Assembly (NCBI GenBank): GCA_021647265.1
Contig: JAKIVA010000048.1
Location: 1 to 19,518, forward strand
DNA: 19,518 nucleotides
Source of the DNA: Lutibacter sp.
GTDB taxonomy: Bacteria > Bacteroidota > Bacteroidia > Flavobacteriales > Flavobacteriaceae
Direction of reading: 5' to 3'
Shown here: positions 5,939 to 12,963 of the stretch, in pieces
Layout of the letters: every line of letters starts with the position of its first letter
Position numbering within the stretch: the stretch's first letter is position 1
The notes under the pieces: generated by a model
The model's input: the letters and a program-made list of their open reading frames with translations, nothing else
Told to the model about the DNA's origin: nothing
The model's database searches: none
Position numbers and translations under genes: made by a program

Positions 5939-7267
5939 ATGAGAACAAAAATTGTTACTGCCTTGGCATTTGTATTTTTTATAACTATAAATGCACAAGA
6001 AAAAAAATGGACGCTCCAAGAATGTGTTAATTATGCTTTAGAAAACAATATTTCAATTAAGAGAAGTGAATTGAATATTGAATTAAAAAATGAAGAAATT
6101 ATAAATAGAAAATCGGGTCTTTACCCTACAGTTTCTGCATCTACCTCCCAAAGATTAACTTTTGGTTCCGCACAAGACAGAGTAACTTTTAGAAGGGTTA
6201 ATGCTACAAGTCATTCAACAAGTATTGGTATTAATGCAGGAATAACAATTTTTAATGGTTTTAGAATTATAAATCAGGTTGAACAATCAAGAATTGGGTT
6301 AGAAGCTAGCAAATATGATTTAGAAAAATTAAAAGATGATATTTCCTTAACTGTTGTTAATTCGTACTTAAATGTGTTGTTTAATAAAGAAAATCTTAAA
6401 ATTGCGAAGTCTCAAATAGAAGTTAGTCAAAAACAAGTTAGTCAAATTTCACGTCTTGTTGATGCTGGTGTTCAACCTAAATCAAATTTGTTAGAAGTAG
6501 AAGCAAACTTAGCAAATGATGAGCAAAAAGTTGTTACAGCTCAAAATTCGTTAGAATTGGCTTTGCTAGATTTAGCACAAACACTACAACTTGATTATGT
6601 AGGGTTTGATGTAGAAAATATTGCTGTTAATACACCCTCTGAATTATTAATGTATGATGAAGCATTACCAATTTACAAAATAGCCGTAGAAAACAGGAGT
6701 GAAATTAAAAGTGCTAAATTAAATGTTTTAGGTGCTTCTAAAGGGATTGATATTGCAAAATCGGCATTTTTACCAACCTTGTCTTTTAATTATAATTTTG
6801 GATCAGCTGCATCATTTTTAGATTTGGCATCAATTTCAAACAAAGCATTTTTCTATCAATTAGATAACAATAAAAATAATAGTTTTTCACTTTCCTTAAA
6901 TATTCCTATTTTTTCAGGATTTAGGACGAGATCAAATGTAAATTCGGCTAAGATAAATTATGAAATAAGTCAATTTAATTTAGAAGACACAAAAATTCAA
7001 CTGAGAAAAATTATTGAAAGAGCGTTTATGGATGCGAAAGCGGCTTTAAAAACATACGTTGCAGCAGAAAAAAATGTAACATCTCAGGAACTATCATTTA
7101 AAAACTCACAAGAGAGTTACAATTTAGGAGTTATGACTTCTTTTGATTTTGAGCAAGTTAAAAATAGATTTTTAAATGCTCAATCGTCATTAATTAATGC
7201 TAAATATGATTTTGTGTTTAGAACAAAAGTTTTAGATTTTTACGTAGGTAAATCTCTAATAGATTAA
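5939..7267 (+). CDS. TolC family outer-membrane efflux protein
   Basis: 442 residues, normal for the outer membrane efflux protein family. There is a signal peptide (1-19, cleavage after NA before QEKKW), followed by WTLQECVNYALENN (24-37), the usual N-terminal helix motif. Two similar halves follow, each with long helices rich in Leu, Glu, Lys and Asn that form the periplasmic tunnel, and beta segments (for example around residues 90-115 and 300-330). These trimeric channels work with an inner-membrane pump and an adaptor, but neither is adjacent, so the partner and substrate cannot be told. It is separated from the oxidase cluster by 90 bp with an inverted repeat and from tsaB by a repeat element; it is probably a single-gene unit. 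Confidence 0.93.
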   Translation: MRTKIVTALAFVFFITINAQEKKWTLQECVNYALENNISIKRSELNIELKNEEIINRKSGLYPTVSASTSQRLTFGSAQDRVTFRRVNATSHSTSIGINAGITIFNGFRIINQVEQSRIGLEASKYDLEKLKDDISLTVVNSYLNVLFNKENLKIAKSQIEVSQKQVSQISRLVDAGVQPKSNLLEVEANLANDEQKVVTAQNSLELALLDLAQTLQLDYVGFDVENIAVNTPSELLMYDEALPIYKIAVENRSEIKSAKLNVLGASKGIDIAKSAFLPTLSFNYNFGSAASFLDLASISNKAFFYQLDNNKNNSFSLSLNIPIFSGFRTRSNVNSAKINYEISQFNLEDTKIQLRKIIERAFMDAKAALKTYVAAEKNVTSQELSFKNSQESYNLGVMTSFDFEQVKNRFLNAQSSLINAKYDFVFRTKVLDFYVGKSLID

Positions 7268-7288
7268 TTAAAACTTTATAAGAAATAA

Positions 7289-7424
7289 CAAAGAGATTAT
7301 CTAAAAAATAAAGACTATCATATTGAGCCTGTCGAAATATCTCAATATATGGATAATTAGAATAAACTTCGACAAGCTCAGTTTGACAAACTTAATAATA
7401 ATTACTTTTCAGACAACCTCTTTG
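7289..7424. repeat. MITE-like element with imperfect terminal inverted repeats
   Basis: About 136 bp in the tolC-tsaB gap. Left end 7289-7309 and right end 7404-7424 (reverse complement) agree at 17 of 21 positions, and all four differences are A in the left arm against G in the right. The right end, AAGAGGTTGTCTGAAAAG when read inward, differs by one base from 19392-19409, the end of an insertion sequence in this window. No target duplication is apparent. No coding sequence fits inside. Either a non-autonomous relative of that insertion sequence or a decayed solo pair of ends. Confidence 0.6.
7320..7380. repeat. Inner palindromic repeat with TGAGCYTGTCGAA core
   Basis: TGAGCCTGTCGAA (7324-7336) pairs with TTCGACAAGCTCA (7368-7380), 12 of 13 bases. 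The left half can also fold on itself: ATATTGAG (7320-7327) with CTCAATAT (7341-7348), a perfect 8-bp stem. TTCGACAAGCTCA words are, as I recall, dispersed many times in flavobacterial genomes, like a REP sequence. It lies wholly within the 7289-7424 repeat. Confidence 0.6.
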
Positions 7425-7453
7425 TTTTATACCTGTTGATTTAAGTATATTTG
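7421..7453 (+). promoter_or_regulatory. Probable tsaB promoter, -33 box inside the repeat end
   Basis: TATATTTG (7446-7453) matches TAnnTTTG exactly. The best upstream box, TTTG (7421-7424), is 21 bp away, slightly long, and consists of the last bases of the 7289-7424 repeat. Predicted start near 7459, about 15 nt before the TTG start codon. Confidence 0.5.
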
Positions 7454-7473
7454 TCAATTAAAAAGAAAAAACA

Positions 7474-8154
7474 TTGGCATATATATTAAATATAGAAACA
7501 GCAACTAAAAATTGTTCGGTAAGTGTTGCAAACAATGGAAAAACCATTGCTTTAAAAGAATTAAATAGTGGGGAATATTCACATGCTGAAAAATTACATG
7601 AATTTATTGAAGATGTAATTCGTAAAAGTGAAATAGAATTGTCTAATTTAAAAGCTGTAGCAGTCAGTAAAGGGCCAGGATCATACACAGGTTTAAGAAT
7701 TGGAGTTTCAGCAGCTAAAGGCTTGTGTTTTGCGCTAGATATTCCGTTAATATCGGTTGATACTTTAAAAACATTAGCATTGTCGGTTTCAATTGCAGAG
7801 GGATGTGTTATTCCATTATTAGATGCAAGAAGAATGGAAGTTTACAGTAGTGTTTTTGATTCCAAAAATAAAAAAATAAGAGAAGTTAAGGCAGAGGTAA
7901 TTACTGAAGATTCATTTAATGACTTTTTGATAAAACACAAAGTGTATTTCGTTGGTGATGGTGTTGAAAAATGTAAAGGTATTATTACAAGTAAAAATGC
8001 ATTTTTTGTTGATGATAAATTGCCTTCAGCAAATGAAATGGCGATGTTATCGTATGAGAAGTTTATAAAAAACGACATTGAGAATGTCGCTTATTTTGAA
8101 CCTTTTTACTTAAAAGATTTTGTTGCTATAAAATCTAAGAAAAGTTTATTTTAA
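7474..8154 (+). CDS. tsaB: tRNA threonylcarbamoyladenosine biosynthesis protein TsaB
   Basis: 226 residues of the ASKHA fold. The N-terminus reads AYILNIETATKNCSVSV, the usual TsaB opening strand. Residues 34-41 give the EYSHAEKLH block, and SKGPGSYTGLRIG (about 64-76) is the most diagnostic TsaB motif. TsaB is a partner of TsaD in making t6A37 in tRNAs that read ANN codons; it is itself not thought to be catalytic. The start is TTG at 7474: an in-frame stop (7459-7461) lies just upstream and no ATG fits. The 3' end overlaps the convergent gene by 9 bp (8146-8154), both stops lying in the overlap. Product call is secure. Confidence 0.94.
   Translation: MAYILNIETATKNCSVSVANNGKTIALKELNSGEYSHAEKLHEFIEDVIRKSEIELSNLKAVAVSKGPGSYTGLRIGVSAAKGLCFALDIPLISVDTLKTLALSVSIAEGCVIPLLDARRMEVYSSVFDSKNKKIREVKAEVITEDSFNDFLIKHKVYFVGDGVEKCKGIITSKNAFFVDDKLPSANEMAMLSYEKFIKNDIENVAYFEPFYLKDFVAIKSKKSLF
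8067..8089 (-). terminator. Intrinsic terminator inside tsaB, serving the opposite-strand gene
   Basis: On the minus strand: CGACATT, loop CTC, AATGTCG, then six T. A perfect 7-bp stem with a 3-nt loop and T-run, 57 nt past the stop of the minus-strand gene at 8146. It lies within tsaB codons (KNDIENVA on the plus strand), so the same bases serve as protein code and as a terminator. Confidence 0.7.
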
Positions 8155-8820
8155 AGAGTTATAAAACTTAAAAAGTTCAATCAAATCTTTTTGTTTTTTA
8201 AATCTGTAATTATTTTTTTTCGCAAATAATTCAACTTCTTTTGACTTGTAAGAAAATAACTTTAAGATATCCTTTTTCTTTCTAGGTAATCTCTGCGAAG
8301 TATTATTTTTATAACCAACATACAATTTACCTTTAAGGTGTTTAAAAGTAGGTGGTAGGTAGCCAACATATCCTTTGCGAGCAATAAACCTAGTTTGAAC
8401 ATCAATTTTTTCCTTTAATAATAATGAAAGCTTATTTCCCTTAAATAATAAGACAAAATAACTTTTTTTATTTTTAAGAGAGTCTCTAAATACTTGATAC
8501 ACTTTATTGATATTCTGAAAATTAATTGTAAAACCAACATTTTTTGGTAAAAAATAAATAGCATCATTCTCTTCAATTTCCATTTCATCTTTATAGGTAT
8601 TGTACCGTATGTTGAATGTTTTTTTAGAATTATTTATTCTAGCAGGAAGAAAAATATCGTTTATATACCCTGTTGAATCCTTTGATAGTAAATAAGTAGT
8701 TTTAATTAGAGTATTATTAGAGTTAAGTGCCAATTGTTTAATGTCACTAACCTGTTTAAAACTGGTAAAACACACAAATAAAAGCCCTATAATAAAATAA
8801 TTTCCATATGTTGTTCTCAT
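8146..8820 (-). CDS. Secreted protein of unknown function
   Basis: 224 residues. An N-terminal hydrophobic stretch (about 8-20) looks like a signal peptide, so the protein is likely periplasmic or outer-membrane attached. The middle (about 40-150) is predicted beta-rich and includes RYNTYKDEMEIE (about 72-83) and YFLPK. The C-terminus (about 180-224) is Lys-rich and helical and ends KDLIELFKFYNSLK. I recognise this as a pattern found in many uncharacterised flavobacterial secreted proteins, with the DEMEI block and FYNSL ending, but no function is known to me. No cysteine pair, catalytic motif or lipobox is visible. It converges on tsaB with a 9-bp overlap, and its terminator lies within tsaB. 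The upstream gap of 78 bp shows no clear promoter. Confidence 0.8.
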   Translation of the reverse strand: MRTTYGNYFIIGLLFVCFTSFKQVSDIKQLALNSNNTLIKTTYLLSKDSTGYINDIFLPARINNSKKTFNIRYNTYKDEMEIEENDAIYFLPKNVGFTINFQNINKVYQVFRDSLKNKKSYFVLLFKGNKLSLLLKEKIDVQTRFIARKGYVGYLPPTFKHLKGKLYVGYKNNTSQRLPRKKKDILKLFSYKSKEVELFAKKNNYRFKKQKDLIELFKFYNSLK

Positions 8821-8898
8821 TTATTTGAATTTAATAAATAAAGGAATAACGGATGTAATTTGGGATAAGGTTTTTTAATATTCATATATTCATAGCTT

Positions 8899-9261
8899 TT
8901 AAATGTTTAGTAAAATTAACATTATTCCAATTAGAGCAGGGATAGATTGCACAAAAAATAACTTTCTTTTTCGCGTAGTATATGCACCATAGATACCAGC
9001 TATGGTTACACAAATTAAAAAGAATAGCGCAATCTCTTTAAAATTATGTTCACTTATAATAGCCCAAATAAGTCCGGCAGCTAAAAAACCATTGTATAGT
9101 CCTTGATTTTTAGCGAGTATTTTAGATTTTTTTGCATCCTCTAACTTGTGCCCAAAAGTTTTTAACCCTTTAGGCTTATCCCAAAAAAACATTTCAAGTA
9201 TCATAAAATAGATGTGCTCAAAAGCAACTAAAGCAACAAAGAATATTTGTAAAAACTTCAT
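8899..9261 (-). CDS. DUF1304 family small membrane protein
   Basis: 120 residues with four predicted helices (about 2-25, 55-70, 74-92, 100-119). The family signatures are present: VAFEHIYFMILEMFFW (12-27), FGHK (36-39), NQGLYNGFLAAGLIW (52-66) and AGIYGAYT (88-95). DUF1304 proteins are short integral membrane proteins of unknown role, often annotated in firmicutes and proteobacteria as hypothetical. The start lies 4 bp after the stop of the preceding thioredoxin-domain gene on the same strand, so the two share a transcript. A functional link between them is only suggested by this spacing. Confidence 0.88.
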   Translation of the reverse strand: MKFLQIFFVALVAFEHIYFMILEMFFWDKPKGLKTFGHKLEDAKKSKILAKNQGLYNGFLAAGLIWAIISEHNFKEIALFFLICVTIAGIYGAYTTRKRKLFFVQSIPALIGIMLILLNI

Positions 9262-9265
9262 AAAT

Positions 9266-11383
9266 TTAAAATGTAATTTTTAATTGATTCAATGCTTCTT
9301 CAGTGTTGTCAACTGGTAGCTGACAAGCACCATCAACGCAAATATAGATAAGTGTTTCATTTTTGTTATATCTACCTTCCATTAACGGAAGACTGCTTTG
9401 TTTTGTGCTACCAGCAATCAATTTATTAGGAATATACATTTGGTTTAATTCAATTGTTTTTTCAAGTGCATTTTCACCAGAGATGGCAATTTCATAATAA
9501 TTCCCAACATAATTGGCCATTAATTGTAACCAATTTGAATACCCAGACCCGTATTGTTGAGCATTTTCCTTAACGTTTTCAAGCATTTGTTTACTTACTT
9601 TTAAATAGTAATTATTGGAATAATAATGACTTAACTTAAAAAGATTTTTTGCCATAATAGAGTTAGAAGCAGGAATTACATTGTCCTCAATTTCCATTTT
9701 ACGTGTAATTAAATTAGCATCTTCATCTGAAGTAAAATAAAACATAGCTTTTTCCGTATCATAGAAATGATCAAATGTATAGTCTGTTAATTGTTTGGCT
9801 GTATTTAACCATATTTCATTAAATGTAATTTCATACAAAGCAATATAAGCATCAATTACTGTAGCATAATCTTCTAAATAACCATTTATAGTACTTCTGC
9901 CATTTTTATAATTGTGATTTAAACTTCCTTTTTCTTGTATTTGCTTGGTGTAAATAAACGTAGCATTTTTAATAGCTATATCTAAAAAGTGTTTTTCATT
10001 AAAAGCAGCATAAGCATCAATATAACCTCTTAACATAAGAGCGTTCCATGAAGTTAATGTTTTATCATCGAGTCTTGGTTTTTCTCTTTTGGCTCTTTCT
10101 TTTAGTAGCAATTTTTGCCAGATTGTTACCTTGTTTTGTAACTTAGAAATTGAAATTGAGTGTTTTTTTGTAATCTCAGCATCACTATTCTTTCTAATAA
10201 GTACATAATTATTGTTTTCCCAAATCCCGTAGGTATTTATATTGTAATAATCTGAAAATAGCTTAAAATCGGAGCCTAACAGCGTTTTTAAATTTTCTTT
10301 TTTCCAAACGTAATAAGCGCCTTCTTCTAGTTCATTTTTTTCATTATTACTATCTGCATCTAAAGAAGAATAAAAAGCACCTTCATCACTGGTAAGTTCT
10401 CTTTCAATAAAATTAAGCGTATGATAAACAGTATTTTTGTACAATTCGTTTTTTGTTGCCTGAAAAGCTTTAGAATATAAGCTAACTAGCTGACCATTGT
10501 CATATAACATTTTTTCAAAGTGGGGTATATGCCATTTTTTATCTGTTGAATACCTGGCAAACCCACCTCCAACTTGGTCATAAATACCTCCATAAGCCAT
10601 GTTGGTAAGGGTTGTGTTTACATAATCTAAGATTTTGGCATCCTTTGCCTGAACTGCATAACGCAGTAAAAATTCATAATTATTTGGCATTGGAAATTTA
10701 ATAGCTCCTTTTCTTCCTCCTAAATCAACATCCATAGTTGTTTCCCATTTTTGTACTGCCAAATTTAAATTTGAGAAGGTATTTTCTGTATGCTTTTTTT
10801 TGAAGTGAACTAACTCTGAATTTTTAACTCCCTCTGTTAATTTCTCAGCATATTCTATGGTTTTTTCGGGTGTATTTTTATACAAGTCAGCTAATTGGTT
10901 TAAAGCATTTATCCAGTTTTCTTTTGGGAAGTAAGTTCCTCCCCAAATAGGTCTTCCATCAGGTAAGGCTATGCAATTTAGAGGCCAACCACCTCTTCCT
11001 GTCATTAATTGTACGGCATTCATATAAACTTGGTCTATATCTGGTCGCTCTTCCCGGTCTACTTTAATACTTATAAAATTTTCATTCATAACTTTAGCAA
11101 CTTCTTCATCTTCAAAACTTTCATGTTCCATAACATGACACCAGTGACATGAAGAATATCCTATTGAAATAATAATAAGTTTATTTTCTTTTTTAGCAAG
11201 TTCAAGCGTTTCTTTATTCCAGGCATACCAATTCACAGGATTGTGAGCATGTTGAAGTAAGTAGGGACTTGTTTCTTTAATTAAATTGTTGGTATACTTG
11301 TGTTGTTCAGGCATTTTTTTTTCGATTTTACTTTTGCAACTTGCAAAAGAAACTAATATTAAAATAAATAATATACGATGCAT
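9266..11383 (-). CDS. Thioredoxin domain-containing lipoprotein (DUF255, YyaL/SPATA20 family)
   Basis: 705 residues, close to family length. An N-terminal hydrophobic segment ends in FASC (Cys16), a probable lipoprotein signal, which would place this copy outside the cytoplasm. The DUF255 thioredoxin-like domain follows: TSPYLLQHAHNPVNW (38-52) and GYSSCHWCHVMEHESF (75-90) with Cys79 and Cys82. WPLNC and YFPKE motifs come next. The remainder (about 200-680) resembles an alpha/alpha toroid of the six-hairpin glycosidase type, including HIPHFEKMLYDNGQL and the NALMLRGYIDAYAAF block. Members are called thioredoxin domain-containing protein or YyaL; their biochemical role is unclear, although SPATA20 is a human relative. 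First gene of a unit with the DUF1304 gene. Confidence 0.92.
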   Translation of the reverse strand: MHRILFILILVSFASCKSKIEKKMPEQHKYTNNLIKETSPYLLQHAHNPVNWYAWNKETLELAKKENKLIIISIGYSSCHWCHVMEHESFEDEEVAKVMNENFISIKVDREERPDIDQVYMNAVQLMTGRGGWPLNCIALPDGRPIWGGTYFPKENWINALNQLADLYKNTPEKTIEYAEKLTEGVKNSELVHFKKKHTENTFSNLNLAVQKWETTMDVDLGGRKGAIKFPMPNNYEFLLRYAVQAKDAKILDYVNTTLTNMAYGGIYDQVGGGFARYSTDKKWHIPHFEKMLYDNGQLVSLYSKAFQATKNELYKNTVYHTLNFIERELTSDEGAFYSSLDADSNNEKNELEEGAYYVWKKENLKTLLGSDFKLFSDYYNINTYGIWENNNYVLIRKNSDAEITKKHSISISKLQNKVTIWQKLLLKERAKREKPRLDDKTLTSWNALMLRGYIDAYAAFNEKHFLDIAIKNATFIYTKQIQEKGSLNHNYKNGRSTINGYLEDYATVIDAYIALYEITFNEIWLNTAKQLTDYTFDHFYDTEKAMFYFTSDEDANLITRKMEIEDNVIPASNSIMAKNLFKLSHYYSNNYYLKVSKQMLENVKENAQQYGSGYSNWLQLMANYVGNYYEIAISGENALEKTIELNQMYIPNKLIAGSTKQSSLPLMEGRYNKNETLIYICVDGACQLPVDNTEEALNQLKITF

Positions 11384-11435
11384 TTATGTTTTTTAGATAG
11401 GTGGATATACAGAGAAAAAACATTAGTATAAAATA

Positions 11436-11461
11436 TAAAAGCGCTTTTAAAAGCGCTTTTA
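11436..11461 (-). terminator. Intrinsic terminator after dodecin
   Basis: Perfect 11-bp stem TAAAAGCGCTT (11436-11446) / AAGCGCTTTTA (11451-11461) around a TTAA loop. Each arm also contains the self-complementary AAAAGCGCTTTT-type core. On the minus strand it follows the dodecin stop by 17 nt and continues into TATTTTAT, fitting termination of dodecin before the next gene. Confidence 0.75.
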
Positions 11462-11478
11462 TATAGATTCAAATAAAT

Positions 11479-11679
11479 TTATTTTACTTCAAAAGTAATT
11501 TTAACATTTACTCTAAATTCTTCAATATTGCTGCCGTTAACAACAACACTTTGTGATTGTACAAATGCTGATTTAATATGATTGATACTCTTACCAGCAT
11601 GTGATACTGCTTTTCTAGTAGCATCTTCCCAACTTTTGTCAGAACTTGCCATTACTTCTATTACTTTCATTACCGACAT
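11479..11679 (-). CDS. Dodecin family flavin-binding protein
   Basis: 66 residues, exactly dodecin size. Key landmarks are VMKVIEVMASSDKSWEDA (3-20), the helix to about residue 35, and the final strands EEFRVNVKITFEV (53-65). Dodecins form hollow 12-mers that store flavins or flavin breakdown products in the cytoplasm. The position of the flavin-stacking Trp known from archaeal and many bacterial dodecins appears to be Phe39 here (SAFVQSQ), so flavin stacking may differ; Trp17 is in the N-terminal helix region. The gene is flanked by a terminator (11436-11461) and a predicted promoter inside the next gene upstream, so it is probably a stand-alone unit. Start: ATG at 11679; ATG four codons in (Met4) is also possible. 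Confidence 0.93.
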   Translation of the reverse strand: MSVMKVIEVMASSDKSWEDATRKAVSHAGKSINHIKSAFVQSQSVVVNGSNIEEFRVNVKITFEVK

Positions 11680-11754
11680 AATAAATGATTTATATTAATT
11701 AATAATTACTAATGTACAAAATTTCAAGTACTAATAAAAAACAAAATGAAAGAA

Positions 11755-11784
11755 CAAATTTATTTTAACTCAAAGCTTCTTCAA
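11755..11784 (-). promoter_or_regulatory. Predicted dodecin promoter, overlapping the aminotransferase 3' end
   Basis: On the minus strand TTG (11782-11784), a 19-bp spacer and TAAATTTG (11755-11762) match the Bacteroidota consensus. The -33 box is inside the last codons of the aminotransferase. Predicted start near 11749, giving a leader of about 70 nt. Confidence 0.5.
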
Positions 11785-12952
11785 TTCTTTTTACAGCTTC
11801 TCGTAATTGACTTTCTGATGCGGCATATGATATTCTAATACAGTTAGGTGCTCCAAAGGCATCACCTGTTACTGTCGCAACATTTGCTTTTTCTAATAAA
11901 AACATAGAAAAATCTGCGGCAGTATTAATTTTATAACCTTGAATTTCTTTCCCTAAAAAAGCGGAAATATTTGGGAAAACATAAAAAGCACCACTAGGGA
12001 CATTTAATTTGAAACCTTCAATTTTACCCAGTAAATTTAAAACCATATCTCTACGGTTTTGAAATTCATCAACCATGTACTGAATTTTAGAAACGGGTGC
12101 TTCTAAAGCTGTTATAGTTGCTCTTTGAGCAATACTGTTTGCTCCTGAAGTAATTTGCCCTTGCATTTTAGTACAAGCTTTGGCAATCCATTCTGGCGCA
12201 CCAATATAACCTATTCTCCAACCGGTCATAGCAAAAGCTTTTGCAACACCATTAACAGTTATAGTTCTGTTATACATGCTTTCAATAGCTGCAAAGCTAA
12301 AACTAGATTCACCATAATTTATATGTTCATAAATTTCATCAGAAATAATATAGATGTTAGGATATTTTTCTAAAACTTTAGCTAAAGCTCTATATTCATT
12401 TTCACTATAAATTGAACCACTTGGGTTATTAGGTGAATTAAAGAAAATTAATTTAGTTTTAGGAGTAATTGCATCTTCTAATTGTTGCGGAGTAATTTTA
12501 AAATTAGTTTCAATAGTTGAAGGGATTTCTTTATAGGTAGCTTCAGCTAAAATAGAGATTGCAGAATAACTTACCCAATAAGGAGCGGGTAGTAATACTT
12601 CATCTCCCGGATTTAGTAAAACCATTGCTACGTTTGCAAGAGATTGTTTTGCCCCTGTTGAAACCACAATTTGGTTTAAATTGTACTCTAAATTATTATC
12701 GCGTTTAAACTTTTTACAAATTGCTTTTTTTAAATCCAAATAACCATCTACAGGGCTATAAGAACTGTAATTTTCATGAATAGCTTGTACAGCAGCTTCT
12801 TTAATAAAATCAGGGGTATTAAAATCAGGTTCTCCTAAGCTTAAACTTATAATATCTTTGCCTTCAGCTTTTAATTCCCTTGCTTTAGCAGCCATTGCTA
12901 AAGTTTCTGAAATAGGTAAGCTGTTAATTCTGTTTGAGAGTTGATTGCTCAT
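11765..12952 (-). CDS. Pyridoxal-phosphate aminotransferase, class I (aspartate aminotransferase type)
   Basis: 395 residues, typical for the bacterial Ib aspartate aminotransferases. Motifs in order: SLGEPDFNTP (38-47), the YSPVDG loop (65-70), GAKQSLANV (100-108), SPNNPSG (173-179, with the cofactor-contacting Asn), SDEIYE (204-209, Asp205 to the pyridine nitrogen), and the cofactor lysine Lys238 in NGVAKAFAMTGWRIGY (234-249). IRISYA near the C-terminus holds the substrate-carboxylate arginine. It should move amino groups between aspartate and 2-oxoglutarate, though related enzymes also accept prephenate or aromatic acids. It follows the desaturase by 11 bp, and thus is likely co-transcribed, although no metabolic link is apparent. 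I leave out aspC since that name is used for the Ia type. Confidence 0.93.
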   Translation of the reverse strand: MSNQLSNRINSLPISETLAMAAKARELKAEGKDIISLSLGEPDFNTPDFIKEAAVQAIHENYSSYSPVDGYLDLKKAICKKFKRDNNLEYNLNQIVVSTGAKQSLANVAMVLLNPGDEVLLPAPYWVSYSAISILAEATYKEIPSTIETNFKITPQQLEDAITPKTKLIFFNSPNNPSGSIYSENEYRALAKVLEKYPNIYIISDEIYEHINYGESSFSFAAIESMYNRTITVNGVAKAFAMTGWRIGYIGAPEWIAKACTKMQGQITSGANSIAQRATITALEAPVSKIQYMVDEFQNRRDMVLNLLGKIEGFKLNVPSGAFYVFPNISAFLGKEIQGYKINTAADFSMFLLEKANVATVTGDAFGAPNCIRISYAASESQLREAVKRIEEALS

Positions 12953-12963
12953 AATAAATGAAG

